From: an uncultured Flavonifractor sp.
Lineage (GTDB): Bacteria; Bacillota; Clostridia; Oscillospirales; Oscillospiraceae
Length of the DNA: 5,327 bases
Direction: 5' to 3'
Assembly: GCA_947384055.1 (NCBI GenBank)
Contig: CANDFO010000108.1
Span: forward strand, 1-5,327
Shown here: positions 5,283-5,327 of the stretch, one piece after another
How the letters are laid out: every line of letters starts with the position of its first letter
How positions within the stretch are numbered: position 1 is the first letter of the stretch
Made by a program: the position numbers and the translations under genes
The notes under the pieces: generated by a model
The model's input: the letters and a program-made list of their open reading frames with translations, nothing else
The model's database searches: none
Told to the model about the DNA's origin: nothing

Positions 5283-5305
5283 AAAAAACTTCCCCCACGG
5301 GAAAG
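5283..5305 (-). terminator. Minus-strand terminator of a gene beyond the right edge
   Basis: Read on the minus strand, CTTTCCC-GTG-GGGGAAG (5289-5305) is a 7-bp stem with one G-U pair and is followed at once by six T (5283-5288). This is a proper intrinsic terminator for a gene arriving from the right. The remaining bases to 5327 show no open frame long enough to judge. Confidence 0.6.
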
Positions 5306-5327
5306 CCTCGCAGAGTTTTGCCGCCCG

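Overview
The window reads as a chromosome segment of a GC-rich, anaerobic, spore-forming Gram-positive bacterium. The best guess is the gut Clostridia, Oscillospiraceae or Flavonifractor-like, but this is an inference from GC-rich codon use, purine-rich Shine-Dalgarno sites, a rubredoxin (typical of anaerobes) and a YpeB germination protein (spore formers). No plasmid, phage or transposase gene is visible. The genes look like ordinary housekeeping and accessory genes. The part least explained by known families is a pair of long palindromic repeats at about 1723-2003.

Layout from left to right: a dusB tRNA-dihydrouridine synthase gene on the minus strand, cut by the left edge (start GTG at 721); a small rubredoxin gene on the plus strand (840-1001), divergent from dusB; a strong 18-bp hairpin terminator (1038-1076), probably serving both strands; a DUF308/HdeD-like six-helix membrane protein on the minus strand (1116-1697). 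About 410 bases without a gene follow. They hold two direct copies of an imperfect palindrome (1723-1881 and 1884-2003) and a good promoter just outside them (2005-2033, minus) that would transcribe both copies as a roughly 300-nt structured leader of the DUF308 gene.

Next is a two-gene minus-strand operon with its own promoter (3017-3045): an FlK-type hot-dog thioesterase (2588-2983), then a YbaK/ProX-type aminoacyl-tRNA deacylase (2112-2585), with the stop and start regions interleaved. A DUF6512-like integral membrane protein (3139-3660, minus) is divergent from ypeB (3843-5222, plus), the membrane-anchored partner of the spore cortex lytic enzyme SleB; sleB itself is not next to it in this window. 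A 15-bp terminator hairpin follows ypeB. A second hairpin with a minus-strand T-run (5283-5305) suggests that a converging gene ends just beyond the right edge.

Apart from the coupled thioesterase and deacylase pair, the genes form separate short transcription units without an obvious shared pathway. I see no clear new multi-gene system. The items most worth following up are the tandem palindromic leader, the thioesterase/deacylase coupling, the rubredoxin with an altered metal-loop residue, and the separation of ypeB from sleB.
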